A stretch of DNA of 64,000 nt from Lophium mytilinum (Eukaryota > Ascomycota > Dothideomycetes > Mytilinidiales > Mytilinidiaceae), in NCBI GenBank assembly GCA_010093605.1, contig MU004185.1, positions 207,334-271,333 of the forward strand, in the 5' to 3' direction. The notes beneath the pieces were generated by a model, which saw nothing but the letters and a program-made list of their open reading frames with translations, had not been told where the DNA came from and ran no database searches. Numbering within the stretch: the first letter of the stretch is position 1; every line of letters begins with the position of its first letter. Shown one piece after another: positions 42,464-53,378 of this stretch. The position numbers were made by a program, and so were the translations under genes.

Positions 42464-43768
42464 TTACTTCCTCGTCGGTCCGCTCACTCCAGCGCCGATC
42501 ACGCTCGGCAGCTCCTCCTCGCCCATGCTGTACAGCATGCCGATCCCCGTGCCGACCAAGAACATCAGCATCACAGTCGCGCCGGCGAATAGCCAGAACT
42601 CGACTACTACGTCCTTCTTTTGGCACGCCGGCCCGCCCCAGTTCGTCGTCTTGTGGCCCTTGCCCTCGCCCCGCTCGACAACGGTAGGTATGCAACCGCA
42701 GCTGTAGCAGTCGGGGAATTTGGTTTTGCTGCCGGAGCGGTCTTCGCCGTGTCGTGAGAGGTAGCAGGCGCCGTGGCCGGTGCAGTTGCGGGTGGCGCTT
42801 ATACATGCGGATTCCGAGGCGTAGCAGCTTTTGAGGATGCCAAGGAGGGGGCCGTCTTTGGCGAGGGGGAGGGTGGGGGTGGTCTCGGTGTTGTTGATGA
42901 CGTTGGCAGCGTGGGAGGCAACGGCGGCGGAGGAGCTAAGGATGGCTTCAGGGACCTGGCCGCGGCGTTCGAGGTGGTGAGTGGGGATGGTGTAGGTGCC
43001 GTAGGGGTGTTTCTTGGACGTTACGATGCCGCGTGGTGACAGGACGACAGTGAAGGAGAAGCCGAGGTCTTTAGCGGCGGCGAGGAGGTCCGAAACTTCC
43101 TTGCGGTACGTATCTGCGCCCGCGAAGTCCCCGTCCTTCTGAATGGGTTTTGGTTTTGGCAGCTTGACGTATAGGAATGTTTTGTGATTTATGGGCGTCT
43201 CGTCAGCCAGTATGTTGTGAATAGCCGTTTCAGAGTCGTAGGATTTCAACTGTGGATCGTGCTGTTTGGGCAGGAACTCGGCCTGTTCCAGAAAGTGGTA
43301 TACGAGGTCTTCATTCGCTGAAGGGTGGGCAGGGTTGGAGAATGTGAGATGCGAGTAGTCAGCTAAGTCGGACTCTGATATAATGTCTGTAGTGTCGCAT
43401 AAGTACTTGAACATTCGGGGAGCTCCAGGGCACCGACCTTGAGGATCTTCGACATTATCCAGCCATATCAGGGCATGTGCATGATTGCTCTCTCGATCTC
43501 CCCCAAACAGCTTCTGTTGTCGTCCTCCATACCGATTCAGCTGCTGGACAACCTCTTCATCCGCACTATTCAATGAATGAAATCTTGACAGCCCTAGCCG
43601 TTGTGCTATTATCAGACGAGCGGTCTCAGCGGTGACCAGCGATTCCTGTGTGGTGTCTTTGCTTTTGATGGCTGCGTCGTATGTGTAGACATGACCGACG
43701 GGGGATTTCGATGTGGCGGAAGCTGCGCAGTATAGCGAGAATACGATGAGTCCCCACGACGGCTTCAT
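42464..43768 (-). CDS. Vps3844-type (DUF3844) membrane protein
   Basis: A single exon of 434 residues starts at 43768 with a signal peptide (MKPSWGLIVFSLYCAASA). An earlier in-frame ATG at 43852 lies inside a mobile element, so it is unlikely to be used. The luminal part has no enzyme motif. Near the C-terminus is a Cys-rich EGF-like block (CISATRNCTGHGACYLS, then CYSCGCIP), followed by a membrane helix (FWLFAGATVMLMFLVGTGIG) and a short tail. This layout matches the fungal Vps3844/DUF3844 family, annotated as involved in vacuolar sorting, probably in the ER or endomembranes. The function is poorly defined. Confidence 0.82.
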   Translation of the reverse strand: MKPSWGLIVFSLYCAASATSKSPVGHVYTYDAAIKSKDTTQESLVTAETARLIIAQRLGLSRFHSLNSADEEVVQQLNRYGGRQQKLFGGDRESNHAHALIWLDNVEDPQGRCPGAPRMFKYLCDTTDIISESDLADYSHLTFSNPAHPSANEDLVYHFLEQAEFLPKQHDPQLKSYDSETAIHNILADETPINHKTFLYVKLPKPKPIQKDGDFAGADTYRKEVSDLLAAAKDLGFSFTVVLSPRGIVTSKKHPYGTYTIPTHHLERRGQVPEAILSSSAAVASHAANVINNTETTPTLPLAKDGPLLGILKSCYASESACISATRNCTGHGACYLSRHGEDRSGSKTKFPDCYSCGCIPTVVERGEGKGHKTTNWGGPACQKKDVVVEFWLFAGATVMLMFLVGTGIGMLYSMGEEELPSVIGAGVSGPTRK

Positions 43769-43840
43769 GGTTGCTGGTTGCGGGATTGGTGATAGGGTCG
43801 TGGTGGTGGTGATAACAGACGTCAGTAGCTGTGAAGGAGC

Positions 43841-44016
43841 CACGCGGGGCATGCAAAAGGTGGCACTCTAATCTACACAGGCGTATGCCACTGCCTGGAG
43901 TGCTCCAATACATTCTCGAAAAGTCAAACGGGATGAAAGTTCTTCCTTCTGGGGCCTGTGGAAACTCGTTGAGGCACCTCAAGCAGTGGTAAACAGGTGG
44001 ATCTAAAGGCAGCGTG
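43841..44016. mobile_element. Fold-back MITE-like element, copy B
   Basis: The left end begins CACGCGGGGCATGCAAAAGG and holds GCCACTGCCTGGAGTG. The right end read on the minus strand has CACGCTGCC and CCACTGCTTGAGGTG. It is 176 bp long and lies 73 bp upstream of the start codon of the Vps3844-type gene, so it may supply part of its promoter or leader. No target duplication is visible. Confidence 0.8.
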
Positions 44017-44107
44017 GTAATTTAGGGTTAATAGAGAGTAAGTTGCAGTATACAAATCTATGAGGTATGTATATACACACTATTCATGTGCTATACACGC
44101 TTGTTTA

Positions 44108-44239
44108 GCACCGCATGAGGTCCCCCAGTATGCTATTGCTAGTTACAGACTACCAGCTTTCGCAAGCGTCATAACTCTTCGGGCCACCTCAGACAGTGAT
44201 GAACTGCTGTAGTATGCCACTTTTTTCCTGCCTAGCGTG
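44108..44239. mobile_element. Fold-back MITE-like element, half copy C
   Basis: The right end is clear: read on the minus strand it begins CACGCTAGGCAGGAAAAAAG with TGGCATAC, as in copies A and B. The left end is too degenerate to place, and its coordinate is approximate. It is probably a decayed or partial copy next to copy B. Confidence 0.5.
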
Positions 44240-44466
44240 GGAGCCTCGCCGCGGGCTTGGCATCGTGAATGCCGCGCGAGAGGCTCCACCTCTTTTCTCG
44301 AAGCCGCCATTCCAAGGGTCTCGCCATTCGCAGTACAAATCGCAGTCAACGGCCACACTCTTCCGGTCGTTATCCTATTCTTCCGTGATACCCATTTGTG
44401 CAGCGTTCTTATTCCTCGCCACCCCATGACTGCCCTCACAGAGCGGTAGCCTCCTCCACAACCCTC

Positions 44467-45983
44467 ATGTACAAGCCGTCGATTCGGAGGCCGGCGCTTC
44501 ACGTCGCCCGTCAGACACCATTACCAATAAGGGTATCCCGACCATTTATTCGTCATGCGAGCACGGAGGTGAAGGTCCAGCGGGTGCGCTTCAAGAAGCG
44601 CATATTTACCAGAGTGTTAGCCGGCACCCTACTTTCCCCAGTAGAATAGTCCAGTGGTTAATCATTTTACAGGACTCTCGCCTCATTATGTCTCTACACC
44701 GCCGCATACTACACATATTTCCAAATGATAGGCCGTCAACTCGATCGACTGGATGAAGGCGAGGGAGTGGCAAATCCAGGACGAAGCCCCGCAGACCCAA
44801 CTCTCGACGAGGACGACGAACTAGAGCCTATATTTATTCCCCTGGGACTCACAAAAGCGAGGCCGAAAACATATTACAAAGGTTCGGATCCGGAATGGCA
44901 GGAATTCAGGAAACTTGCGCCGGACCAGAAGAAGCATGCGAGGATGCGAGGTACTATAACCCATCTCTACAATCCTAGATAGGCCACAAGTCTGGGCATG
45001 CGGACTTGGCTCCAACTTGCCCAATTAACACCACTGCTCGGGGTAGCCTGGCTGCTGAGTAGGCGTTCAGTCAAAAGGCAGTCTGATCTCCACTACTTGA
45101 AGCCTAACATCGCCTTGAGTCTTCGAAACCCTGCAGGGGTACCCCAAGCAGTGGCGTACCAGTGTGCCCAGGCTTGTGGCCTGGCACTGTAGGCATTTGC
45201 GAGGATATACTGACAATCTTCTTAGACCAACTCGTTGCAATAGTGCGAACTCAGATAGCAAACGACAAACGCTTCAAGCCCCGCATGGGCGACATCAACA
45301 TCACCGTAGGCGCCCACTGGCTCGACATTACATTCCCGGACGGCCCTCCTACAGAGTACGAGCGCTCCGGCCTCGAAATCGGCGACCACATTGCCTGGAC
45401 CGCCCGCCCAGTCACCGAGCTCAATTACCATCGCTTAAACCGCGCTCTCTACCCCACCGCAGTCTTCTCGTCCGTCTTAGCCAGCTCGAAATACCTTGTA
45501 GACAGGCAGACCCAGATGGTCAAGAGATTCTTCAATCTTCCTGTCAGTGAGGAGCAGCAGAAGCGACAGTATCGAAATAGCGTCCTCGGGAAACCGACCA
45601 CGCCTACAGGGATAGAGTCAGGTTCTGATGCTGACTCCACCCAGCGCTCGTCTGTTCCGCCTCCACCGCAAGTCCCACAAGCCCCTGGATCCAATCCACA
45701 AGAGAAGAACGTAGCATTTCCAGACTTTTCGCCGGCCCCTCCCAAGTCTATGGCCCTCTCCATCTTTGCGAGCACTCTTGCCAAGAACTGGCACGCCTTC
45801 AAGCTCGAACCTCCACGCGGCACAGTGGTGGTATCAGGATTGATTGAGATCAAGGGTTCCAAGGCGCGGATGACGATGGATGTAAACGCAGCCTACGATC
45901 CGAAGCAGGACAAATTTGTCATGCTTCAGGGCGCCATTAGGAGGATACAAGACATGAGCCAGAGACCTAAGGGCGGTAATTAG
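44467..45983 (+). CDS. Mitochondrial inner-membrane protein of unknown function
   Basis: Exons 44467-44615, 44673-44950 and 45193-45983 give 405 residues. The N-terminus is a basic, Ser/Arg-rich presequence (MYKPSIRRPALHVARQTPLP). It is followed by the membrane helix TLASLCLYTAAYYTYFQMIG, formed across intron 1. A conserved soluble part follows (ELEPIFIPLGLTKARPKTYY, GDINITVGAHWLDITFPDG, SSKYLVDRQTQMVKRFFN). This matches a mitochondrial protein family of ascomycetes that I cannot name. Intron 2 is 242 bp, of which 202 bp is an inverted-repeat element (44981-45182). Intron 1 uses the donor GTTAGC. Confidence 0.7.
44981..45182. mobile_element. Inverted-repeat element filling an intron
   Basis: The ends are AGGCCACAAGTCTGGGCA (left) and AGGCCACAAGCCTGGGCA (right, read on the minus strand). 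Inside lie inverted copies of CCACTGCT(C/T)GGGGTA, related to the core of copies A, B and D. It lies wholly within intron 2 of the mitochondrial protein gene, leaving only 40 bp of other intron sequence (the two splice ends). No clear target duplication is visible. It is either a MITE that entered an existing intron or an introner-like element. Confidence 0.78.
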
Positions 45984-46779
45984 GCCACTCTGAGGATGCT
46001 TCATTTCGTTTTTCTGATTGCTTGTTGCTAGGGCCGAGGCGCAGGCGTTCACAAGGTTGATCAGCGTGCATAGGATTTGGCGTAGTCCCAGGCATTTCAG
46101 CTCTCTTTACTAGGAGGACGGCGTTTTGGGTTGATGGACACTCTCCAACGTGCACAAACTTGGGCTATTGATGCCTGATTATGACTTTAGGCCAGTTCTT
46201 CTTTTTTTGAGTCAGCGGCATAGATAGCTTGGTGTAAGCCTTTCCAATTGAGCGGTCATTTGCGGATCTATACGACTTCTACCTCCCTTCTCGTTTGCTT
46301 GTCGCTGTATAAAGCTCTCCAATCCATTTCGACACACCTAGATATGACTTGAAGCAACCGTGTTGGACAATTTATCAGCTTGTCAGGCCCCATCTAATGC
46401 TATTGACTCCCACTACACACTCTACCACTGATGGGTTTCTGCCAGGGTGAGTCGCTACTATCTTTTCGCGATGGAGTCCGTGAATCCTTTCAAAAGGGAT
46501 GACGTAAGAGTCTGTGCGCAAGCTCCTACATTCCAACTCGAACGGGATTAAACCCCTCATTAACCCCATCCTTCCGACAACACCTGCCTTTGTGCTGCGC
46601 GAAGAGGCCTGGACGTCTTCTTGAGTTCTGCAAGCGAGTCTTTCCTCGATCTCTCCCCTCAATAAGGCCGTGAAGCCGCTTTCCCAGAGCCACAACTCAT
46701 ACGGGTCAGTAGAATAGTCGCCGATAAGCTCCTATCTCCGGTGTAACTAACAATTGACAGTACCGTGGATCTAGCAAAG
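45984..46779. other. Intergenic, includes the carrier's leader
   Basis: No gene was found. A leader intron is plausible just before the PIC2 start: GTCAGT at about 46705 to TGACAG at about 46760. Confidence 0.45.
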
Positions 46780-48210
46780 ATGCAGCCACTCTATCCGTCC
46801 CAGGAGATCCTCCAGAACGTCTTCTCGGCCTCTTCCCCATTAACGTTGCACAAGACGAGCTCGACCCCGAAGCCGCGATCCAAATATGAAGCACCTCGCG
46901 GCGTCTTCAACACCTGGAGCGCTATCGACGACGCAAAGAATAAAGCAGGGCAATTGAGCAATGCCGCCATCCAAGAGCTGGGAAAGGGCAGCGCGAAGGC
47001 ACAAGCAAAGGCAGGCAATATCGAGATGTACTCTATGCAGTACTATGCGGCCTGCACGTTTGGCGGACTGCTAGCTTGCGGTACCACGCATACGCTTGTG
47101 ACGCCGCTGGATTTGGTCAAGTGCAGGCGACAGGTCGATTCAAAGATGTATAAGGGGAATATTGAGGCGTGGGGCAAGATTGGGAGGGCAGAGGGGTTCA
47201 GGGGCATTTACACTGGATGGGGTCCAACGGTATTTCAATATCATGCCCCGATTTATAGACTTGACTAACTGAATCTTCTAGTTTTTCGGATACTCTGTTC
47301 GATATCCCCACAATCTTCGTATTTGAAAGTGTTGCTGACTTCTTCCAGGCCCAAGGAGCGTTCAAGTACGGCGGATACGAGTACTTCAAGAAGACGTTCG
47401 CAGACCTTGTAGGACCTGAAAATGCGTACAAGTACAAGACCGTGCTTTATCTCGGTGCCAGTGCATCGGCTGAGTTCATTGCCGATATTGCGCTCTGTCC
47501 TTTCGAAGCAGTCAAAGTCCGCATGCAGACGACTATTCCACCATTCGCAAAGGGAACGTTCGATGGAATCTCCACCATCACTGGTAAGGAAGGGTTTGCA
47601 GGGTCAGCACTGTCTTCTCCCCACCTTTTGATATCGCACTAATCGGATTAGGCTCTATAAGGGTCTCTACCCACTCTGGGGTCGCCAAATTCCCTACACC
47701 ATGATGAAGGTACGTGATCTATCTTTTCTGTTACTTTCTTTGCTTTAATGATTCGATACTCACAATCTCAGTTCGCCTCCTTCGAAACCATCGTCGAAAT
47801 GATCTACTCCTACCTCCCCGGCACCAAAGCCGACTATTCCAAGTCCGCGCAAATCGGCGTCTCCTTCACCGGTGGTTACATGGCCGGTATCCTTTGCGCT
47901 ATCGTCTCTCACCCCGCCGATGTCATGGTCTCAAAGTTGAACGCCAATCGCCAGCCTGGTGAAGCCTTTGGAGGCGCTATGAGCCGTATCTACAAGGATA
48001 TCGGCTTCGGTGGTCTCTGGAACGGATTGCCGGTCAGGATTGTTATGATCGGTACCTTGACTGGGCTGCAGTGGATGATTTATGATTACTTCAAGGTCTT
48101 CTTGGGCCTGCCTTCTACTGTGAGTTATTTCGATATTTCTAGTGGGGGAGAAGATGCTAATGTGCGAATAGGGTGGCCCGGCTCCTCCTCCAAAGGAGCT
48201 CACCGCATAA
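46780..48210 (+). CDS. PIC2: Mitochondrial phosphate carrier, PIC2-like
   Basis: Six exons: 46780-47229, 47282-47296, 47349-47602, 47652-47709, 47772-48119 and 48172-48210, giving 387 residues. Three carrier signatures of the P-x-(D/E)-x-x-(K/R) type are present: [24 protein letters not shown] and [12 protein letters not shown]. The block [21 protein letters not shown] is diagnostic of phosphate carriers and is assembled across a 15-base exon encoding FFGYS. A long N-terminal extension (residues 1-75) is probably a targeting region. Pic2 and Mir1 import phosphate into the matrix, and Pic2 also carries copper. The C-terminus ends [12 protein letters not shown]. Confidence 0.95.
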
Positions 48211-48930
48211 GTGCCGGCGCGGGGACGTGAGATATGATGCGCCATTATACGGCTTGTTCGTTGAACGAGAGGAGGGGGCTTGCCGGGGTAGTAATATACT
48301 TGGTTTGCGTTTCTTGCCCTTTACGCCTGCAATTGGGGGGTTTCTTCCTTTCGGTGTCCCTTGTAATCGTACCTGTCGAAGTCGTTCTGTACACGAATCA
48401 TACCTATATCATCTCTTCTCTCATCACTTCCTAGCCGTTCTTGGAAACTCGCGAGTCCTTGCAACTCGAGGGTGTGTCGATATTAACGTTTGATGCGCCT
48501 CTCCAGCACCTGAATACCTTCATGATCATCGCCTTAATAAGAAGCCCCCAGCCACCTCAAACCATCCCTAGCGCCCAACACTACCGCACACTTCCCATGG
48601 CTATCATCATCAGACTTCGCGGCGTCCTGTCCCTCCAAGCCCCCTCCTCCATTACGTGTCTGGTTGTTGGATTGTTGATCCCCTTCGCCTTCTCTCCAAC
48701 TAGGACATGCGAAGGAACACATTTGTGATGGACAACGCACTCTCCATGGCATCGGATTTGTGTTGCTTTCTAACTCCCTCTCACTCCGACCACATATCGG
48801 GACGGCGCACGGGCAGTCGATCCACCACTCTCCAGCGAGCATGGCAGGCTTTCGTACAGGTTTTGCTGCTCCGGCCATGGGCTGCATCGGGCTGGCTAGT
48901 TGATCACCCAACCAAGACTCTCACAGCTCC

Positions 48931-51656
48931 ATGGCCACACTGTCACGATCTTTTCGAAGACAGCATCTCCACCCCACTCCATTGTTGCAGTCCCACTCGT
49001 GTTTTGATCTCCTCCCCGGAACCTTCTCCCCCAAACCTCCTCCCCCGATGAAGAAAAACGATGGGCGAGGCGGGATGGAGGGAGGTCTTATACCCGGAGA
49101 TATCATCAGGGTATCACGGGGTTCTTGGCAAACGCACGTGGTTGCAGGTTACTATGGCTAAACAGGACAGGGACATCATACCAAGGTCGATAGCAGTATG
49201 GAATCTGGGATTAGTAGGCATATGGAGCACGTGAGACACGTGAGCTGGCTTGGCTTTGGGGTTTAAAACTTCGCTCGCGAGCGGAGGAAGTTGTTTTTCT
49301 TCATCGGGAGGAGTTGGGGTCGGGTGCAAATCGTAGGAGGAAGAAGAACCATGGTGGCTGGATTCGAAAGCTGGAGGAAGGGCGTGCCATGTTGTGGGAG
49401 TATCAACACCAATGAAGTCATGGTTCCATGGCTGCGTGGTCTTCGAGCACCCCGTCTGCAAATGGCGTATGGTGTGGAGTTTGGGATGGGTCGGCGCCGG
49501 CTATTAAATACTGATAGGTTTCGCTGCTGCAGCTCTTCATTATTGTGCAGTGCTGATTTGCAGTTTCTAGATGGTAGAGCCTTATTCAGCGATAGCATTT
49601 AAAGGTCCGAAGCGTTACGCGCTATGGATAATGCGATTCACCATCGATCTCCTGAATCTAACCCCACCCCACCCCAACTCCATTGTTCTCCTGCCACGGT
49701 GGTTTCACACTGCCTCCGCCCGCCAGCATACCCTCCCACCAATTCTTGTTTGATCCGCCCAATCTCCCTCCCTCCGACTCCATTTTCTATTGCGATCTTC
49801 ATTGTTGATCCTCCAGCCATTCGATGTTCTGCGTGAACGTTTTGATCGCACCATCACCAACAAGCAACCTCCATATGACCCTTCCGTCTCCTATTTTGAA
49901 CTCCTCCCCGACTTCCTTTGCCGATGAGAGAGGAAATTGAGGGAGGGAAGAGGGTTATATACCTGGGAGAAATGCTGCATTACATAAGCCTCGCGTGGGA
50001 CACGTGAGCGAGGTAGCGGTGATCGTCGCAAGACTATACCGCAGGGAGAAAGAGGGGTCGGTAAGTGGGTGATGCACGTGAAGCACGTGAGAAGCGAGAA
50101 TGGGAGGGTATATAATCTTCCGTTCGAGGGCGGAAGGAAGGTTTCTTCTTCATGGATGGAGTATGCTTACTGCTTAAGCCAAAAGGAGCAAAGCTGTATG
50201 GGCAGCCTTTAAAAAAATGTAGAGAAGAAAGCCATGGTGTGGTGGGATCAGCACCTGGTTCGCGTTCACTCTATGTTCGATTTGGGGGGTGATCATTTCT
50301 GCGTAGTGATCACGTTGGGTACAAATGTACGGTGATGGCGAGGAGCACGAGGAGTTGAAGATGAAACTTGAAGAGCTGTTTAGGTTATTGGGTAGCGGAA
50401 GCAGAAACGACCGCTCCTAAACGAAAATCTAGACGAGTGTTGGAGATCATTAGAAACGGACACTGATGACGCGCTTGCACTCCGGAACACCCCACTTCCT
50501 CCGCTCACATGGTTTGAGGTCTGCTTGATTTTGATCCACCCACTCCTCCCTCTCTCCATGTTCGGTGGTGATGAGCGTTTTTGATATTCCAACCATTCGT
50601 TCACGTTTCCGTGGTTGCATCGCAGCGACGAGCACACGACTTCCTCCACATAGGGCGTGCGCAAGTACCCTTTCGCTCTCACCTCAAAACCAGATCCTCC
50701 ACCGACGAAAAAATAACCTTTGGCCGTTCAAGGAAGGGCTTTTATACCTAGAAGAAGTCCTAGGTCACATGGCTGGACCGCTGGGCTCGTGACCGCTCTC
50801 CCTTAAGCAGACTTGAAACCGAACGCTGACCGATGACTGGCGACGGAAGAGACGCACGCGGAGCACGTGAACAACCGAATCTCGCCCGAGGGTGGAGTAT
50901 AAAGCCCCCTTACCTCGCTCAGCTTTCTTCCTTCTTCATCGGTGGAGGATTTGGGGTTACAACACGATGAGGAGGACGAGTCCATGTTTGTCGCAGTGCT
51001 GTAAAACCATCTGATAGACCTTGCTATGGTGGAGGCTGGGTGCTGGTCTTGCAACAATGCTAACAAAAAGGAGACATGTCCTGGGGCATCAACTTGTGGG
51101 GCAGCAACAAGCGATGGTTGTGCGGAAGTAAAACAGAGAAGTAGGAGATGTTGATGGTGTGGTAGCATGTCCTAGATAAACAATCTATGTTGGGAGAGGG
51201 GGGTGGAGGAGCAAACCGTGAGGAGTGGAAGTTCCGATGGTGGGAGAAACATTAGCATTCGTGATCTTCATCGTTTTGAGGAGATGATTGTGAAAGGGAC
51301 CTGGGGAGATAGATGGGAGGGCAGACTTGGGGATGGAGATAACGAGCAGCGATTGAGAGAAATGATGGTGAGCGAGGAGATTAAGATGACTAGAGCCCCT
51401 CTAATTCATGAATTGGCCGTTGGCGACATGTTGATGGCAGAGCGCAGCGCCCACCAAGACTCACCCATTGCCGAGTGGTAGCAGTGTTTTTCCTCCCTCT
51501 GACACGTAATGTTGTTGACCCAATCCTATTTGTGAAGAACTCCGTCCCCAGCGGAAGAAGATTTATAGGCGAAAGCATCAGGGAGCACGTGATTTACACG
51601 TGACTCTTTCTACCTTCCTCACTCCAAACTGCCACGACCTACCACGCGACCACGTG
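48931..51656. repeat. Array of head-to-head units with CACGTG centres
   Basis: Three clear units can be read. Each has a centre with CACGTG: at 49135, 49228 and 49237 in unit 1; 50001, 50075 and 50084 in unit 2; 50864 in unit 3. A fourth, partial unit has 51586, 51597 and 51651. Two centres have paired boxes only three bases apart. TATA-like boxes flank the centres: leftward at about 49088, 49955, 50741 and 51561, rightward at about 49262, 50109 and 50898. A leader with (C/T)TTC(T)TCATCGG and a GGAGGA run follows. In the clear units an ATG with GG or TGG context lies 80-125 bp beyond each TATA box on both sides: minus starts at 48982, 49874 and 50651, plus starts at 49351, 50233 and 51026. 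Confidence 0.7.
51026..51154 (+). CDS. Small Cys-rich peptide (42 residues)
   Basis: The frame is ATG to TGA with no intron. The peptide begins MVEAGCWSCNNANKKETC and ends with a Cys before the stop; in all it has six cysteines (residues 6, 9, 18, 24, 32 and 42). It lacks a signal peptide. A TATA box (50898-50903) and a CACGTG lie at suitable distances upstream. Related arms show the same ATGG(A/T)G start followed by Cys-Trp or Trp-Trp motifs, for example MEVACW before a stop (minus, 49874) and a frame-shifted VEEVVCSSLRCNHGN (minus, 50651). The Cys content is like metallothioneins, but the spacing lacks the repeated C-x-C of that family, so the activity is open. Confidence 0.4.
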   Translation: MVEAGCWSCNNANKKETCPGASTCGAATSDGCAEVKQRSRRC

Positions 51657-52390
51657 GCAGCAATGGATCCTCTTCTTGTATTTTCGCATGCTCATGACGC
51701 TGTCAAAAAACCTTGCCTGAAGGCCCACTGACCACAGAATCCTCCACCCCCGTGACTCCACCCAAGGCTTCAAAATTAGCCCACCTCAGCTGTCACCCCG
51801 TGGGATCCCGCCGGCCTCATCACTAGCGCAAAGACAAGCCGGCCAAGCACTCTCCCACGCCCACGCGAATCAAACTACGCGACGTTATCAGGCGAGGAAA
51901 AAGCAGCATCCGCCATCACCTCACGCCGACGACAAATCCGCGGTCGCGAAGCTAGGTTCGCGCATCCCACGGCGCTCTTGGCCCTGCATCATCCGCCATG
52001 CTAGCATCTTCCGCTCGCAAAAGTTCGCGGGTGACGTGCCCGGTGGCTGGTCTTCGCCAAGGAGCCGCTGGGAGATGACTGAGACGCGTTGGGCTGGAAC
52101 TGCTTTCGCAAGAACCCAGGCTGGCACTTGGACTTGGGAGGCTTGGAGCAGGGCAGATACTCGCGGGCATCCCACGTTGGTAGGTCGCCGGCCGCGGCCA
52201 CGGTGTGACGGCGCGATTGATGTTGTGGTTGCGTCATGTGGGTGTGGATGAGGATATAAACTTGAAGCCATGCCCCCCCCCCCGCTATGCGCCCTGAATC
52301 TGCCCCGCTAGTTCTATATCAAAGATCGCAGAGATCCTCTTAAGATAGCAACTTTATTACAACCCCGGATTTAAAAGCTTCAATTTCAAT

Positions 52391-53049
52391 ATGCCTGGGG
52401 ATCCTATTGTCTCAACTGGCCGTGGTGGTATGATCTTAACATGGACGTTGATAGGGAGCTTGAAGGCTGATAGCAGATAGGCGCCGGAAACATCGGGCAT
52501 GATGAGACGCCGTGAGTACTCCATTCCGCATGCTCTACCAGATTCAGCTTCGACTTCTAGCAAAGAACAAATCCTGACAACACATAGATACGCTGATGCC
52601 GGCATCGTCCGTGAGGGGCCAGTTGGCGAATCTACCGACGGAGCCACCTTCTCCACCGGCGTATGTGCCTCTACTATACATCCCCTCAGACGATATACTT
52701 ACGCTGAACACAGCGCGGTGGTGCTGGTAACATCGGCTCGCCATCTCTTGGCCCTCAACGCGGCCGCCGCGGGTCGCAGGACGTGATTCCAGAGCAAGCG
52801 CTCCGTGAGGGACAAGCAGACTTCCACACTGGGGTATGCATGCAACACTTTTCTGGCCGGTAACAAGGAAAAGGCTGACTCCAATCACAGCGCGGTGGCG
52901 CTGGCAACGAGCACCGCGACAAATACGGCGGCCACAGCAAGAGCCCATCGCGTGAGCGTCTGGGCGACAAGGTCAAGCACCTGCTGCACAAGGACCATAA
53001 GGACCACAAGCAGGAGTCGCCTCTGCAGAAGTCGGAGGCTGCTGAGTAG
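52391..53049 (+). CDS. DUF3602 protein with repeated GRGGAGN motifs
   Basis: Five exons: 52391-52427, 52481-52511, 52588-52660, 52714-52833 and 52891-53049, giving 139 residues. The three GRGGAGN motifs are each split by an intron, and every splice recreates one: GRGG-AGNIG, STG-RGGAGNIGSPS and HTG-RGGAGNEHRD. The conserved start MPGDPIVSTGRGG and the Lys/His-rich tail (RLGDKVKHLLHKDHKDHKQE) are also typical. Yeast Par32 is a member; fungal homologues have been tied to nitrogen signalling through TORC1 and to phosphoregulation. The protein is probably cytosolic and intrinsically disordered. It is a short, intron-dense gene. Confidence 0.9.
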
Positions 53050-53378
53050 ACGTCCGTGTTGGACGCTGGGATAGATAAATACAGGGAGGAAGGAAAGGGG
53101 TTTTGGGCGTCACGTCATGATGATACCACATCGACTGGTGCGGAAGACATTTCAGTCGAGGATGCTTTTTTGGATTGGTTTTAAATAGTGTTGTTTAGAC
53201 TATGAAGCTTTTTGGAAGTTGAGGAAATGTGGTGTCATTGCTCCCCTGTTGATGCGTGACCCTACAGAGTTGGTTTGTGGGGGCAACGGGAATGCCTTAT
53301 CGATAAGACATTGCGTTATTTGCATCTTTTTCTTGACCTTCAACTCTGCATCTACTCATTCGTTATTCGTACTACATC
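53050..53378. other. Intergenic, promoter of MDE1
   Basis: Nothing is recognised apart from a pyrimidine-rich leader before the ATG at 53379. Confidence 0.4.

Larger units (their letters stand above)
48211..52390. other. 4.2-kb region with a promoter-like array
   Basis: There is no conventional gene apart from the small Cys-rich frame listed at 51026. The region consists of head-to-head units with CACGTG centres (listed separately) and, beyond 51660, a GC-rich stretch ending in an 11-base C run near 52266. Frames of 60-130 codons occur on both strands but look like shadows of the repeats. Confidence 0.5.

Noticed and set aside
51026-51154. Classical metallothionein assignment
   Set aside because: The cysteines are not in repeated C-x-C spacing, so the label is only an analogy.
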